From: Roseomonas xinghualingensis
Lineage (GTDB): Bacteria > Pseudomonadota > Alphaproteobacteria > Acetobacterales > Acetobacteraceae
NCBI RefSeq assembly: GCF_025791835.1
Contig: NZ_JAOXLP010000003.1
Location: forward strand, 124,001-188,000
Length of the DNA stretch: 64,000 bases
Reading direction: 5' to 3'
The translations under genes and the position numbers were made by a program. Shown here piece after piece: positions 16,988 through 30,152 of this stretch. Under the pieces are notes generated by a model, which did no database searches, was not told the DNA's origin, and saw only the letters and a program-made list of their open reading frames with translations. Numbering within the stretch: position 1 is the first letter of the stretch; each line of letters starts with the position of its first letter.

Positions 16988-18882
16988 CGGGTGGCCACCT
17001 GATCCATCAGGGACTGATTGATGGTGACGTTGGCGCGGGCGCGCAACGCGGCGGCGTATTGGGTCTCCAGATCGTTCTGCATGGCCTGCTCGACCTCGGT
17101 CTTCACCCGGGCGAGGCCTTCGGCATCGGCCGCCAGGTCGGCTGGGACGATCTCGGTCAGCTCCGCCACGGCGTAGCCATCCGAGGTCTGGGCCATGGTC
17201 GCCTCCCCGATCTTGGCGGCGAAGATGCCCGGCAGAAGCTCACGCGGGATGCCGCCGGGGACGTATTGCTGCGGGTCACGGAGCGACGGCCCCATGCGGA
17301 CCGCCTCGACGCCAGCCTCGCGCGCGGCCTCCTTGAAGGGCTTGCCGGCCTTGACGGCGGCGAGCAGGGCGGCGGCCCGCTCCTCCTGGGCGCGGCGGCG
17401 GGCATCGAGCATCCAGGCGCGGCGCACCTCGTTCTCCACGCTCGCGAAGGGGCGCAGGGTCGCGGGAATGGCGTTCGGCACATCCAGCGCCAGGAAACCG
17501 CCGCCCGCCTCGGCCACGCGCGGGCCACCGCCTGCGGGATTGGCGAAGATGGCTTCCAGCACGGCGGCGCGGGCGGCAGGGCCACCCGGCAGTTCCACGC
17601 GCTGCCCATCCTGGCCATTGCCGTTGCGGTCCACCGTCACGCGGACCGGGGTAAGGCCGAAGCGTTGCGCCACTTCCTCCACGGTTGCGCCGCTGGCCAG
17701 CGCGTCCTCCAGCTTGTTCGCCTCCTCATAGGAAAGGTCGGCGGCCTTCTCGCGGGCGAGGGCCTCCCGCGTCTCGGCGCGCAGCTCCTCGATCGGCTTC
17801 TCCACGGCGGGCTGGATGGCGGTGACCTTCATCACATGCCAGCCGAAGGGGCTCTGGAGCGGCTCGGTCAGCCCGCCTTCGGGCAGGGCGAAGACGGCGG
17901 CAGCAATGTCCGCGACGGGCATGGTGGCGCGGGTGACCTCGCCCATGTCGAGGGCGGAACCGCCACTCGCCTCGGCCTGCGCCTTGATTGTGGCCAGGTC
18001 GGCGCCGCCCGCCCAGGCGTTGCGGATGGCCTCGGCGGCCTCCTTCGATGTGACCAGTGCCTGCTCCACATGGCGGCGCTCGGGCGCGCCGCTGCGCTCG
18101 CGCTGCGCCTCCAGCCCGGCCTCCACCTCGGCATCCGTGACGGTCACATTCGGCAGCAGCGTCTCGGCCGAGAGCAGGGCCAGGGCGGCCTCGCGATATT
18201 CGGGCGCGGAGAAGAGGGTGGGGTTGTTCTCATGGAAGCGGGTGAGCTGCGCCTCGGTGGGATCGGGCACCTCGGGGGCGTTCAGCAGGGGGAACTCGGC
18301 CACCTCGGCCACGCGCCGCTCCTTCTCGAAGGCGAGGAGCTGGCGGGTCAGCGTCTCCGGCGCACGGGCCCCGGCACGGATGGCACCGACCAGCTGCTGG
18401 CGCTCCAGGTCACCCATGACGAGGCGGGTAAAATCCGCCTCGGACATGTCGTTCTGGCGCAGGAATTGGTTCAGGATCAGCGGGTTGAAGCGTCCATCCG
18501 CGCCCTGGAAGGTCGGGATGCCGAAGGTGTAGGCGCGAACCTCATCGGTGGAGACGGCGACGCCCATGCGGCGCGCTTCCTGCGTCTGGGCGCGGGCGGC
18601 GATCAGGCCTTCCAGCGCCTGGCGGGCCACGGCGGCGCGGAACTGGTCATTCGGCTCGAAGTTCGGGCCGAGCTGGCGCTGCAGGCGCTGCTTCTCGCGC
18701 CGGGCGGCGTTCTGGGCCTCCGTCAGCTCGATAGGCTCGCCGCCGACCCGGGCCACGGCGTTGTCCTGGCCGAAGTTTCGGATCACATCCTCGATACCCC
18801 AGACCGCGAAGGACAGGACCAGGAGGACGAAGAGGCCCTTGGCGAACCAAGTACCAGCGAGGCGGCGGAACGCGGTGATCAT
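16984..18882 (-). CDS. ppiD: Membrane-anchored peptidyl-prolyl isomerase (PpiD/SurA-like)
   Basis: A 632-residue periplasmic foldase: one N-terminal anchor (GLFVLLVLSFAVWGIEDVI, about 15-33), a SurA-N-like chaperone domain, a parvulin PPIC domain around residues 245-360 (ending PFGWHVMKVTAI), and a long C-terminal region. PpiD-type proteins help folding of proteins leaving the Sec translocon. It is the first gene of the minus-strand run into trpE, with which it overlaps by four bases; the divergent gene is tpiA. The functional link to tryptophan synthesis is unclear, and the arrangement is seen in other alphaproteobacteria. Confidence 0.9.
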   Translation of the reverse strand: MITAFRRLAGTWFAKGLFVLLVLSFAVWGIEDVIRNFGQDNAVARVGGEPIELTEAQNAARREKQRLQRQLGPNFEPNDQFRAAVARQALEGLIAARAQTQEARRMGVAVSTDEVRAYTFGIPTFQGADGRFNPLILNQFLRQNDMSEADFTRLVMGDLERQQLVGAIRAGARAPETLTRQLLAFEKERRVAEVAEFPLLNAPEVPDPTEAQLTRFHENNPTLFSAPEYREAALALLSAETLLPNVTVTDAEVEAGLEAQRERSGAPERRHVEQALVTSKEAAEAIRNAWAGGADLATIKAQAEASGGSALDMGEVTRATMPVADIAAAVFALPEGGLTEPLQSPFGWHVMKVTAIQPAVEKPIEELRAETREALAREKAADLSYEEANKLEDALASGATVEEVAQRFGLTPVRVTVDRNGNGQDGQRVELPGGPAARAAVLEAIFANPAGGGPRVAEAGGGFLALDVPNAIPATLRPFASVENEVRRAWMLDARRRAQEERAAALLAAVKAGKPFKEAAREAGVEAVRMGPSLRDPQQYVPGGIPRELLPGIFAAKIGEATMAQTSDGYAVAELTEIVPADLAADAEGLARVKTEVEQAMQNDLETQYAAALRARANVTINQSLMDQVATR

Positions 18883-19005
18883 GTGTTTCGGCGGCCTTGA
18901 GGCGGAGGCGGGAAGGGCTCAGCCCGTAGCGCACCCGGGGCCGGTTGCCAAACACCCAGCCGCCCGATACGCGGCCTGATACCCCCAGTTACGCCAGGAG
19001 AGTTC

Positions 19006-19764
19006 ATGACCCCCGGAGTTCGCCCCCTCATCGCCGGCAACTGGAAGATGAACGGCACGCTGCGCGAGGCCGCCGCCCTGGCTGAAGGCATCCGGGCCGG
19101 GCTGGAGCGTGTGCCGAATGCCGATCTGCTGATCTGCCCCCCCTTCCTGCACCTGCATGTGGCGGCGGCATCCATGGGCTGGAAGGCGGTGGCGATCGGC
19201 GGGCAGGACTGCTCGGCCGAGGCCAATGGCGCCCATACGGGCGATGTCTCCGCCGCCATGCTGGCGGATGCGGGCTGCGGCTATGTGATTCTGGGCCATT
19301 CCGAGCGCCGGGCTGATCACGGCGAGACGGATGCCGCGGTGCAGGCCAAGGCGCGCGCCGCCATCGCCGCCGGGCTGATCCCCATTGTCTGCGTCGGCGA
19401 GACCGAGGCGCAGCGGGATGCCGGGGAGGCGGAGTCGGTGGTGGCCGCGCAGATCGCCGGATCGCTGCCGGCGGAATTTGCCGATGCCAAGGGCGTGGTG
19501 GCCTATGAGCCGGTCTGGGCCATCGGCACCGGCCGCACTCCGACCGAGGCCGATATCGCGGCCATGCATGGCCGGATGCGGGCGGAGCTCACCGCGCGAT
19601 TCCCGGGGCAGGGGGAGGCGACCCGCCTTCTTTACGGGGGCTCCGTGAAGCCTTCCAACGCCGCCGCCATCCTGGCCCTGCCGCATGTGGACGGGGCGCT
19701 GGTGGGGGGCGCCAGCCTGAAGGCGGATGATTTCCTCGCCATCGGCGCCGCCGTTCCGGCGTGA
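19006..19764 (+). CDS. tpiA: Triosephosphate isomerase
   Basis: Interconverts dihydroxyacetone phosphate and glyceraldehyde 3-phosphate. 252 residues with all catalytic residues: Asn12/Lys14 in AGNWKMNG, His98 in ILGHSERR, Glu168 in VAYEPVWAIGTG, and the phosphate-binding YGGSVKPSN. AGGAG lies seven bases before the ATG. Divergent from ppiD over a 123-base gap that must hold both promoters. Followed by secG, a common alphaproteobacterial neighbour. Confidence 0.98.
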   Translation: MTPGVRPLIAGNWKMNGTLREAAALAEGIRAGLERVPNADLLICPPFLHLHVAAASMGWKAVAIGGQDCSAEANGAHTGDVSAAMLADAGCGYVILGHSERRADHGETDAAVQAKARAAIAAGLIPIVCVGETEAQRDAGEAESVVAAQIAGSLPAEFADAKGVVAYEPVWAIGTGRTPTEADIAAMHGRMRAELTARFPGQGEATRLLYGGSVKPSNAAAILALPHVDGALVGGASLKADDFLAIGAAVPA

Positions 19765-19808
19765 AACCCTTTCCCCCGCCACCGGAACGGGGCTAGAAGC
19801 CGGGCACC

Positions 19809-20147
19809 ATGACCACCGTCCTCCTCGTCCTGCACTTTTTCGTCGCCGCCGCCCTGATCGGGGTGGTGCTGCTGCAGCGCAGCGAGGGCGGTGGACTCGG
19901 CATCGGCTCATCCCAGGGCATGGGCAACTTCATGTCCGGCCGCGGCACGGCCAACCTGCTGACCCGCGCGACGGCCGTGCTGGCGACCATCTTCATGGCG
20001 CTGGCCCTGGCGCTGGGGCTGCTGAACCAGGGGGCGGGGCGGCAGCGCTCCATCTTCGATTCGCCGCCTCCGGCCCAGGCTCCTGCCGCGCCAGCCGCTC
20101 CGGCAGCCCCCGCGCTGCCGCCGGCGCCCAGCGTTCCGACCAACTAA
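19809..20147 (+). CDS. secG: Preprotein translocase subunit SecG
   Basis: Small subunit of the SecYEG channel in the inner membrane. 112 residues: first helix VLLVLHFFVAAALIGVVLLQR, the conserved SEGGGLGIGSSQGMGNFMSGRG loop region, the second helix ending LALGLLNQG, and an Ala/Pro-rich C-terminal tail of about 30 residues. The LQR-loop and the glycine-rich segment are diagnostic. A short stem-loop follows the gene before pyrG. Confidence 0.95.
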   Translation: MTTVLLVLHFFVAAALIGVVLLQRSEGGGLGIGSSQGMGNFMSGRGTANLLTRATAVLATIFMALALALGLLNQGAGRQRSIFDSPPPAQAPAAPAAPAAPALPPAPSVPTN

Positions 20148-20162
20148 CCCACTGTTCCGGCA

Positions 20163-20188
20163 GCGGCGTCCCGCAAGAGTGACGCCGC
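20163..20188 (+). terminator. Stem-loop after secG
   Basis: GCGGCGTC and GACGCCGC form a perfect 8-bp stem with a 10-base loop, 16 bases after the secG stop. No U-tract follows, so it may be a weak or Rho-assisted terminator. Confidence 0.4.
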
Positions 20189-20244
20189 GCATGGCTTCAT
20201 TGCGTCCGTGGCCCCTGGCCGCGGCGTTTCCTCGTTCGCTATAA

Positions 20245-21885
<1,641 letters not shown>

Positions 21886-21895
21886 GGAGGCTGGC

Positions 21896-22726
21896 ATGAC
21901 CCGCGTTTCCATCGGCGACCTGGAGGTCGGCAACGACCTGCCGCTCGCCTTCATCTGCGGGCCCTGCCAGATCGAGTCCCGCGCCCATGCGCTGGAATGC
22001 GCCGAGGCCATCGCCGCCATGGCGAAGGAAGCGGGCGTCGGGATGGTCTTCAAGTCCAGCTTCGATAAGGCGAACCGCACCAGCGCCAATGCGGCGCGCG
22101 GCGTCGGGATGGATGAGGGATTGTCCATCCTGGCGGAGGTGCGCGAGCGCACCGGTCTTCCCGTGCTAACCGATGTGCATGAAGCCGCGCAGTGCGGGCC
22201 GGTGGGCGAGGTGGTGGACTGCCTGCAGATCCCGGCCTTCCTCTGCCGCCAAACCGACCTGCTGCTGGCCGCCGGAAACACGGGCAAGGCGATCAATGTG
22301 AAGAAGGGCCAGTTCCTGGCTCCGTGGGACATGGTGAACGTGGCGGCGAAGATCGCCTCCACGGGCAATGAGAAGATCCTGCTCTGCGATCGCGGGACCT
22401 CCTTCGGCTACAACACGCTGGTATCCGACCTGCGCGGACTGCCGATCATGGCGCGCACCGGCTATCCCGTGGTGTTCGATGCCACGCATTCCGTGCAGCA
22501 GCCGGGCGGCCTCGGTGGCAGCAGCGGCGGGCAGCGGGAGTTCGCCCCCGTGCTGGCGCGCGCGGCCGTGGCCGTGGGTGTCGCGATGGTCTTCATCGAA
22601 ACCCATCCGGATCCGGACAAGGCACCGAGCGACGGGCCTAACATGATCCCGATCCGCGAGATGCCGGCGTTGATCGCAAGGCTGAAGAGCTTCGACGCGC
22701 TGGCCAAGGCCGTGCCTACCGCCTGA
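21896..22726 (+). CDS. kdsA: 3-deoxy-8-phosphooctulonate synthase
   Basis: Condenses arabinose 5-phosphate and phosphoenolpyruvate to KDO 8-phosphate for the inner core of lipopolysaccharide. 276-residue TIM barrel with family motifs FICGPCQIESRAHA, FKSSFDKANRTS, DVHEAAQCGPV, KKGQFLAPWDM, RGTSFGYNTLVSDLR and FDATHSVQQPGG. An SD (GAGGAGG) lies just before the ATG. It is downstream of pyrG and closed by a strong hairpin. Confidence 0.97.
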   Translation: MTRVSIGDLEVGNDLPLAFICGPCQIESRAHALECAEAIAAMAKEAGVGMVFKSSFDKANRTSANAARGVGMDEGLSILAEVRERTGLPVLTDVHEAAQCGPVGEVVDCLQIPAFLCRQTDLLLAAGNTGKAINVKKGQFLAPWDMVNVAAKIASTGNEKILLCDRGTSFGYNTLVSDLRGLPIMARTGYPVVFDATHSVQQPGGLGGSSGGQREFAPVLARAAVAVGVAMVFIETHPDPDKAPSDGPNMIPIREMPALIARLKSFDALAKAVPTA

Positions 22727-22747
22727 CAGGCGGACATGCGTCATCTT

Positions 22748-22782
22748 TCAGGAAGGCTGGCGGCGTCGCCTTGCCTTCCTGA
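22748..22782 (+). terminator. Hairpin terminator after kdsA
   Basis: Perfect 10-bp stem TCAGGAAGGC / GCCTTCCTGA; inside it GGCG and CGCC add a second short stem. It starts 21 bases after the kdsA stop and separates the pyrG-kdsA unit from wrbA. Confidence 0.65.
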
Positions 22783-22844
22783 ATAACCGTCATTCACCAC
22801 GCGCGTTATCCAGCCCCCTGCCTTGGGCCTATCTCAAGGGAAGG

Positions 22845-22866
22845 GCATGCGGGGATTACCGCATGC
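22845..22866. promoter_or_regulatory. Inverted repeat upstream of wrbA
   Basis: GCATGCGG-GGATTA-CCGCATGC is a perfect 8-base palindrome with a six-base spacer, ending 21 bases before the wrbA ATG. Position and symmetry suggest an operator for a dimeric repressor, or the stem of a leader hairpin; the binding factor is unknown. Confidence 0.4.
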
Positions 22867-22887
22867 GGCATAGGTTAAGGATAACGC

Positions 22888-24889
<2,002 letters not shown>

Positions 24890-24896
24890 AGCGGAT

Positions 24897-24926
24897 GCAC
24901 GCGTGCCGCGAGCGCGGCACGCGTGC
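24897..24926. repeat. 14-bp perfect palindrome after eno
   Basis: GCACGCGTGCCGCG-AG-CGCGGCACGCGTGC starts eight bases after the eno stop. It contains two CACGCGTG boxes. The stem is strong enough to act as a terminator or mRNA 3'-end stabiliser, though no T-tract follows. A further ACGCGTG sits directly downstream. Confidence 0.6.
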
Positions 24927-25046
24927 AACGCGTGATGGTATTTCCTGATCTGCGCCCTGAAACGCCTTGCGCTGCAATCCCTTGGCGCTTTTACTCGGCG
25001 CCAGGGGATCATTCCGATCAGCCTAAGTCCTTCGGGGGAGGGGCAG

Positions 25047-25376
25047 TTGGCTTTTTTCAGGGGGGTGAAGCGCCGGGCGCAAGCCTTGGTGCTTCCGGTT
25101 ATTTTCTTCGGCCTGTGCGCCTATTTCGCGCATCATGCCATGCATGGGACGCGCGGGCTGATTGCCCGTGATGCCCGCCACGTCGAGATCGCGGCCGCAC
25201 GCATCGTGCTGGCCGAAGCCGAGGCGGAGCGGGACGCGATGGAGCGCAAGGTCGCCGGCCTGCGTGCCGAACATCTGGACCGCGACATGCTGGAGGAGCG
25301 CGCCCGCGCCCTGCTGAATGTCGTTGCGAAGGATGAGATCATCATTCCTTACCCGCCGAACCGCCGTCTCTTCTGA
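25047..25376 (+). CDS. FtsB/DivIC-family septum formation initiator
   Basis: Short bitopic membrane protein of 109 residues: a basic N terminus (VKRRAQ), one transmembrane helix (about 12-28, LVLPVIFFGLCAYFAHHAM), then a coiled coil rich in Ala/Glu/Arg to about residue 85 and a conserved-looking NVVAKDEIIIPYP tail. FtsB links FtsL and FtsQ in the divisome. The TTG at 25047 has a GGGGAGGGG-like SD; an in-frame GTG at 25065 is possible. The place between eno and pdhA matches alphaproteobacterial gene order, which supports the call for a weakly conserved family. Confidence 0.85.
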   Translation: MAFFRGVKRRAQALVLPVIFFGLCAYFAHHAMHGTRGLIARDARHVEIAAARIVLAEAEAERDAMERKVAGLRAEHLDRDMLEERARALLNVVAKDEIIIPYPPNRRLF

Positions 25377-25399
25377 CAGGTTCTTCGGTGCTCTGGATC

Positions 25400-25433
25400 G
25401 AACGGCGCGTGCGGCATCCCGCATGCGCCGTTC
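25400..25433 (+). terminator. Hairpin terminator after ftsB
   Basis: Arms GAACGGCGCGTGCGG and CCGCATGCGCCGTTC pair over 15 bp with one G-T wobble and a CATC loop, 23 bases after the ftsB stop; GGCGTTT follows. It separates ftsB from the pdh promoter region. Confidence 0.7.
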
Positions 25434-25670
25434 GGCGTTTCAGCGGGGAGGATGCCCGGGAACCGGCTGGCCAAGGGAACGTACCGCTGGAGCGTGCCTT
25501 TATTTCGTCAGTGTAGTGGAAAGAGAATTAACCGTAATCCGGTTAATCGTAATGTTGCATCGCAACATCAATGGCTTAGCAGAGTCCTATAACTTGCCGA
25601 TCTCTGACGGCATCCGTATCTCGGCAGGGAAGGCCATCCCTCGGCCGGCTTGAATGCAGGAGCGACCCCC
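25434..25670 (+). promoter_or_regulatory. AT-rich pdh promoter/operator region
   Basis: Most AT-rich non-coding stretch of the window. It holds two adjacent perfect inverted repeats: ATTAACCG-TAATC-CGGTTAAT (25527-25547) and ATGTTGC-ATC-GCAACAT (25552-25568). A TATAAC hexamer lies at 25588-25593, a plausible -10 element; I see no good -35 at the right distance. AGGAG at 25658-25662 is the ribosome-binding site of pdhA. Palindromes just upstream of a -10 suggest a regulated promoter for the whole pyruvate dehydrogenase cluster; the regulators are not identifiable from sequence. Confidence 0.6.
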
Positions 25671-26705
25671 ATGGCTCTCGGGACGGACAGCGCGGCGAAG
25701 CGCCGTGGCGGACGCGGCAAGGACTCCCCGCCTGCCGCGGGCCACAACCAGGACATCCTCACCAAGGCTTATCGGGAGATGCTCCTGATCCGCCGCTTCG
25801 AGGAAAAGGCGGGCCAGCTCTATGGCATGGGCCTGATCGGCGGCTTCTGCCACCTCTATATCGGCCAGGAAGCCGTGGTGGTCGGCATGCAGATGACGCT
25901 GGAGGAAGGTGACCAGGTCATCACCTCCTATCGCGATCACGGCCATATGCTGGCCACCGGCATGGAGGCCCGCGGCGTGATGGCGGAGCTGACCGGCCGG
26001 ATCGGCGGTTATTCCAAGGGCAAGGGCGGGAGCATGCACATGTTCTCCCGCGAGAAGGGCTTCTATGGCGGCCACGGCATCGTGGGCGCGCAGGTCGCTC
26101 TCGGCGCCGGCCTGGGCTTCGCCAACTGGTACCGGCAGAATGGGCAGGTGTCGCTGACCTATTTCGGCGACGGCGCCGCCAATCAGGGCCAGGTCTATGA
26201 AAGCTTCAACCTGGCCGCGCTGCTGAAGCTGCCGGTCGTTTTCATCATCGAGAACAACAAATACGGCATGGGCACGAGTGTCGATCGTGCTTCCGCCTCG
26301 CGCGACCTCTCCAAGAACGGCGAGCCCTGGGGCATCCCGGGCGAGCAGGTGAACGGCATGGACGTGCTGGCGGTGAAGGAGGCCGGCGAGCGCGCGGTCG
26401 CCCACTGCCGGGAGGGCAAGGGGCCCTATCTGCTGGAGATGCAGACCTACCGCTATCGCGGCCACTCCATGTCCGACCCGGCGAAGTACCGGTCGCGGGA
26501 GGAGGTTCAGAAGATGCGGGAACAGAACGACTGCATCGAGATGGTGCGCAAGATCCTGCTCGAAGGCGGCAAGACCGAGGCCGATCTGAAGGTGGTGGAC
26601 GACGAGGTGAAGGCCATCGTCCAGGACGCGGCGGAATTCGCGCAGACCAGCCCCGAGCCCGATGAATCCGAACTCTGGACTGACGTCCTGGTGGAGACCC
26701 GCTGA
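25671..26705 (+). CDS. pdhA: Pyruvate dehydrogenase E1 component, alpha subunit
   Basis: Thiamine-diphosphate enzyme that decarboxylates pyruvate, with the beta subunit encoded next. 344 residues: [32 protein letters not shown], the GGSMHMF segment, and the ThDP-binding [15 protein letters not shown]...NNKYGMGT stretch; the phosphorylation-loop-like [11 protein letters not shown] is also present. ATG at 25671 is eight bases after AGGAG; a TTG at 25650 is less likely. The basic, low-complexity N terminus (KRRGGRGK) is typical of alphaproteobacterial PdhA. pdhB follows after one base. Confidence 0.96.
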   Translation: MALGTDSAAKRRGGRGKDSPPAAGHNQDILTKAYREMLLIRRFEEKAGQLYGMGLIGGFCHLYIGQEAVVVGMQMTLEEGDQVITSYRDHGHMLATGMEARGVMAELTGRIGGYSKGKGGSMHMFSREKGFYGGHGIVGAQVALGAGLGFANWYRQNGQVSLTYFGDGAANQGQVYESFNLAALLKLPVVFIIENNKYGMGTSVDRASASRDLSKNGEPWGIPGEQVNGMDVLAVKEAGERAVAHCREGKGPYLLEMQTYRYRGHSMSDPAKYRSREEVQKMREQNDCIEMVRKILLEGGKTEADLKVVDDEVKAIVQDAAEFAQTSPEPDESELWTDVLVETR

Positions 26706-26706
26706 T

Positions 26707-28164
<1,458 letters not shown>

Positions 28165-28178
28165 GAGGGGCGCGCAGC

Positions 28179-29549
28179 ATGGCCACGAATATCCTGATGC
28201 CCGCCCTGTCCCCGACCATGACGGAGGGGACGCTCGCCCGCTGGCTGAAGAAGGAAGGCGAGGCGGTGAAGTCCGGCGACGTGATCGCCGAGATCGAGAC
28301 CGACAAGGCCACGATGGAATTCGAGGCCGTCGATGAAGGCATCCTTGGCAAGATCCTCGTTCCGGACGGCACCGAAGGGGTGAAGGTCAACCAGCCCATC
28401 GGCATCATGGTCGATGAGGGCGAGGCCGTTCCCTCCGGGGACGCGGCTTCCTCCGCCGGGGCTGGCGGGGACAAGGGGCCCGCGCCCTCTCCCTCGGGCA
28501 GCCCGGCGCTGGAGGCGGTGGAAGCATCCGGCGGCAAGGTGGCGGGAGCCGCCGAGCAGCCGGTGCAGGCCGACATTCCGAAGGGCCAGCCCCCCGCGCC
28601 GGCAACTGCCGCGCCGCAGGGGCAGGGAGGGCGGATCTTCGCCTCGCCGCTTGCCCGCCGCATGGCGCAGCAGGCCGGGATTGATCTGGGCGCGGTCAAG
28701 GGCTCCGGCCCCAACGGGCGCATCGTGAAGTCCGATATCGAAGGCTTCCAGGCGGCTCCGAAGCCGGCTGCCGCGCCCCAGCCCGCCGCTGCGCAGGCTG
28801 CGCCGCAGGCGGCTCCGGCTCCCGCAAAGGCACCGGCGCCTGCCATCACCGCCCCGCACAAGGCGGTGCCGCACAGCACGATGCGCAAGGTCATCGCGCG
28901 CCGCCTCAGTGAGGCGAAGCAGACCATCCCGCATTTCTACGTCTCCATCGACGTGGAGTTGGATGCGCTGCTGAAGCTGCGTGCCGACCTGAACGCGCGT
29001 TCGCCGAAGGAAGGGCCGGGCGCCTACAAGCTTTCGGTCAACGACCTGGTGATCAAGGCCGCTGCCGCGACGTTGCGGAAGCTGCCCCAGACCAACGCGT
29101 CCTGGACCGACGACGCGACGGTGATCTACGACGATGTGGATATCAGCATCGCCGTCTCGATCCCGGACGGGCTGATTACCCCGATCATCCGCAAGGCCGA
29201 CCAGAAGGGTCTCGCCACCATCTCCAACGAGATGAAGGATCTGGCCTCCCGCGCGAAGGCAGGCAAGCTGAAGCCCGATGAGTTCCAGGGCGGCGGCTTC
29301 TCCATCTCGAATATGGGCATGTTCGGGGTGAAGGAGTTCTCGGCCATCATCAATCCGCCCCAGGCCGGCATTCTCGCCGTCTCGGCGGGCGAGAAGCGGC
29401 CGGTGGTGAAGGGCGACCAGATCGCCATCGCGACGGTGATGACCGTGACGCTCTCGGTCGATCACCGCGTGATCGACGGCGCGCTGGCGGCGGAGTGGGT
29501 TTCGACCTTCAAGTCGATCGTCGAGGATCCGCTGAGCCTGATGCTGTGA
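28179..29549 (+). CDS. pdhC: Dihydrolipoyllysine acetyltransferase (PDH E2)
   Basis: Core of the pyruvate dehydrogenase complex; passes the acetyl group to CoA. 456 residues: one N-terminal lipoyl domain with Lys43 in [11 protein letters not shown], an Ala/Pro/Gly linker, a peripheral-subunit-binding domain ([16 protein letters not shown]...[11 protein letters not shown], about 151-187), a second Ala/Pro/Gln linker, and the catalytic domain with His429 and Asp433 in DHRVIDG. Only one lipoyl domain is on E2, the other being carried by E1 beta. The stop overlaps the next gene (GTGA). Confidence 0.97.
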   Translation: MATNILMPALSPTMTEGTLARWLKKEGEAVKSGDVIAEIETDKATMEFEAVDEGILGKILVPDGTEGVKVNQPIGIMVDEGEAVPSGDAASSAGAGGDKGPAPSPSGSPALEAVEASGGKVAGAAEQPVQADIPKGQPPAPATAAPQGQGGRIFASPLARRMAQQAGIDLGAVKGSGPNGRIVKSDIEGFQAAPKPAAAPQPAAAQAAPQAAPAPAKAPAPAITAPHKAVPHSTMRKVIARRLSEAKQTIPHFYVSIDVELDALLKLRADLNARSPKEGPGAYKLSVNDLVIKAAAATLRKLPQTNASWTDDATVIYDDVDISIAVSIPDGLITPIIRKADQKGLATISNEMKDLASRAKAGKLKPDEFQGGGFSISNMGMFGVKEFSAIINPPQAGILAVSAGEKRPVVKGDQIAIATVMTVTLSVDHRVIDGALAAEWVSTFKSIVEDPLSLML

Positions 29550-30037
29550 GCGAGGTCACCGCCGCCTTCACGCTGCGCGACGCCACCCCGGCCGATCTGC
29601 CGGAGGTGGTGCGCCTCGTCCGCGCCCTGGCGGAATACGAGAAGCTGCTGCATGAGGCGGTGGGGACGGAGGAAGATTTCCGGGCCCTTCTCTTCGGTAA
29701 AAAGCCGGTGCTGCACGCGGTGCTGGCGGAGGTGGATGGCCGGGTGGTGGGGCAGGCCTTGTGGTTCAACAATGTCAGCACCTTCACCGGTAAGCCCGGC
29801 ATCTATCTCGAGGACATCTTCGTCGAGCCGGAGCATCGGGGCCTTGGTATCGGCAAGGCCTTCTTCCGCTACCTCGCCCGGCGCGCGGTGGCGGAGGGAT
29901 GGACGCGGCTGGACTGGCAGGTGCTGGACTGGAACGAGCCCTCCATCGCCTTCTACCGCAGCCTCGGGGCGCAATCCGGCGCGCAGTGGATCAACCAGCG
30001 CCTGAGCGGTGAGGCATTGCGGCGGTTAGCCGCATGA
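29546..30037 (+). CDS. GNAT-family N-acetyltransferase inside the pdh cluster
   Basis: 163 residues with the GNAT fold: [20 protein letters not shown] at the N terminus, a central strand [20 protein letters not shown] with the acetyl-CoA pyrophosphate loop (Q/R-x-x-G-x-G/A form), and a C-terminal [14 protein letters not shown] stretch. This resembles the diamine/GNAT sub-group found next to pdh genes in related bacteria. The substrate is unknown. GTG start shares bases with the pdhC stop, so translation is coupled to E2. Its stop region has been duplicated. It separates E2 from E3. Confidence 0.85.
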   Translation: MSEVTAAFTLRDATPADLPEVVRLVRALAEYEKLLHEAVGTEEDFRALLFGKKPVLHAVLAEVDGRVVGQALWFNNVSTFTGKPGIYLEDIFVEPEHRGLGIGKAFFRYLARRAVAEGWTRLDWQVLDWNEPSIAFYRSLGAQSGAQWINQRLSGEALRRLAA

Positions 30038-30066
30038 AAAATGGGTTGCGGCGCTTAGCCGCATGA
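30017..30066 (+). repeat. Tandem 29-bp-period repeat across a stop codon
   Basis: TTGCGGCGGTTAGCCGCATGA (30017-30037) recurs as TTGCGGCGCTTAGCCGCATGA (30046-30066), 20 of 21 bases identical. The first copy is the end of the acetyltransferase gene, including its TGA. Each copy also forms a small GCGGC-loop-GCCGC hairpin. The flanking spacer bases are not conserved. Confidence 0.75.
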
Positions 30067-30152
30067 CGAACGACCAGTCGAGGCTGGCGGCCTGAAGGTC
30101 GCCCCGGCGTAACATCACGCGGCGCATCGCGCCGGTACGGAGGAGGCCCAGC

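Noticed and set aside
17059..18900. 613-residue open frame on the plus strand opposite ppiD
   Set aside because: Shadow frame; the minus-strand frame has an anchor helix and parvulin motifs.
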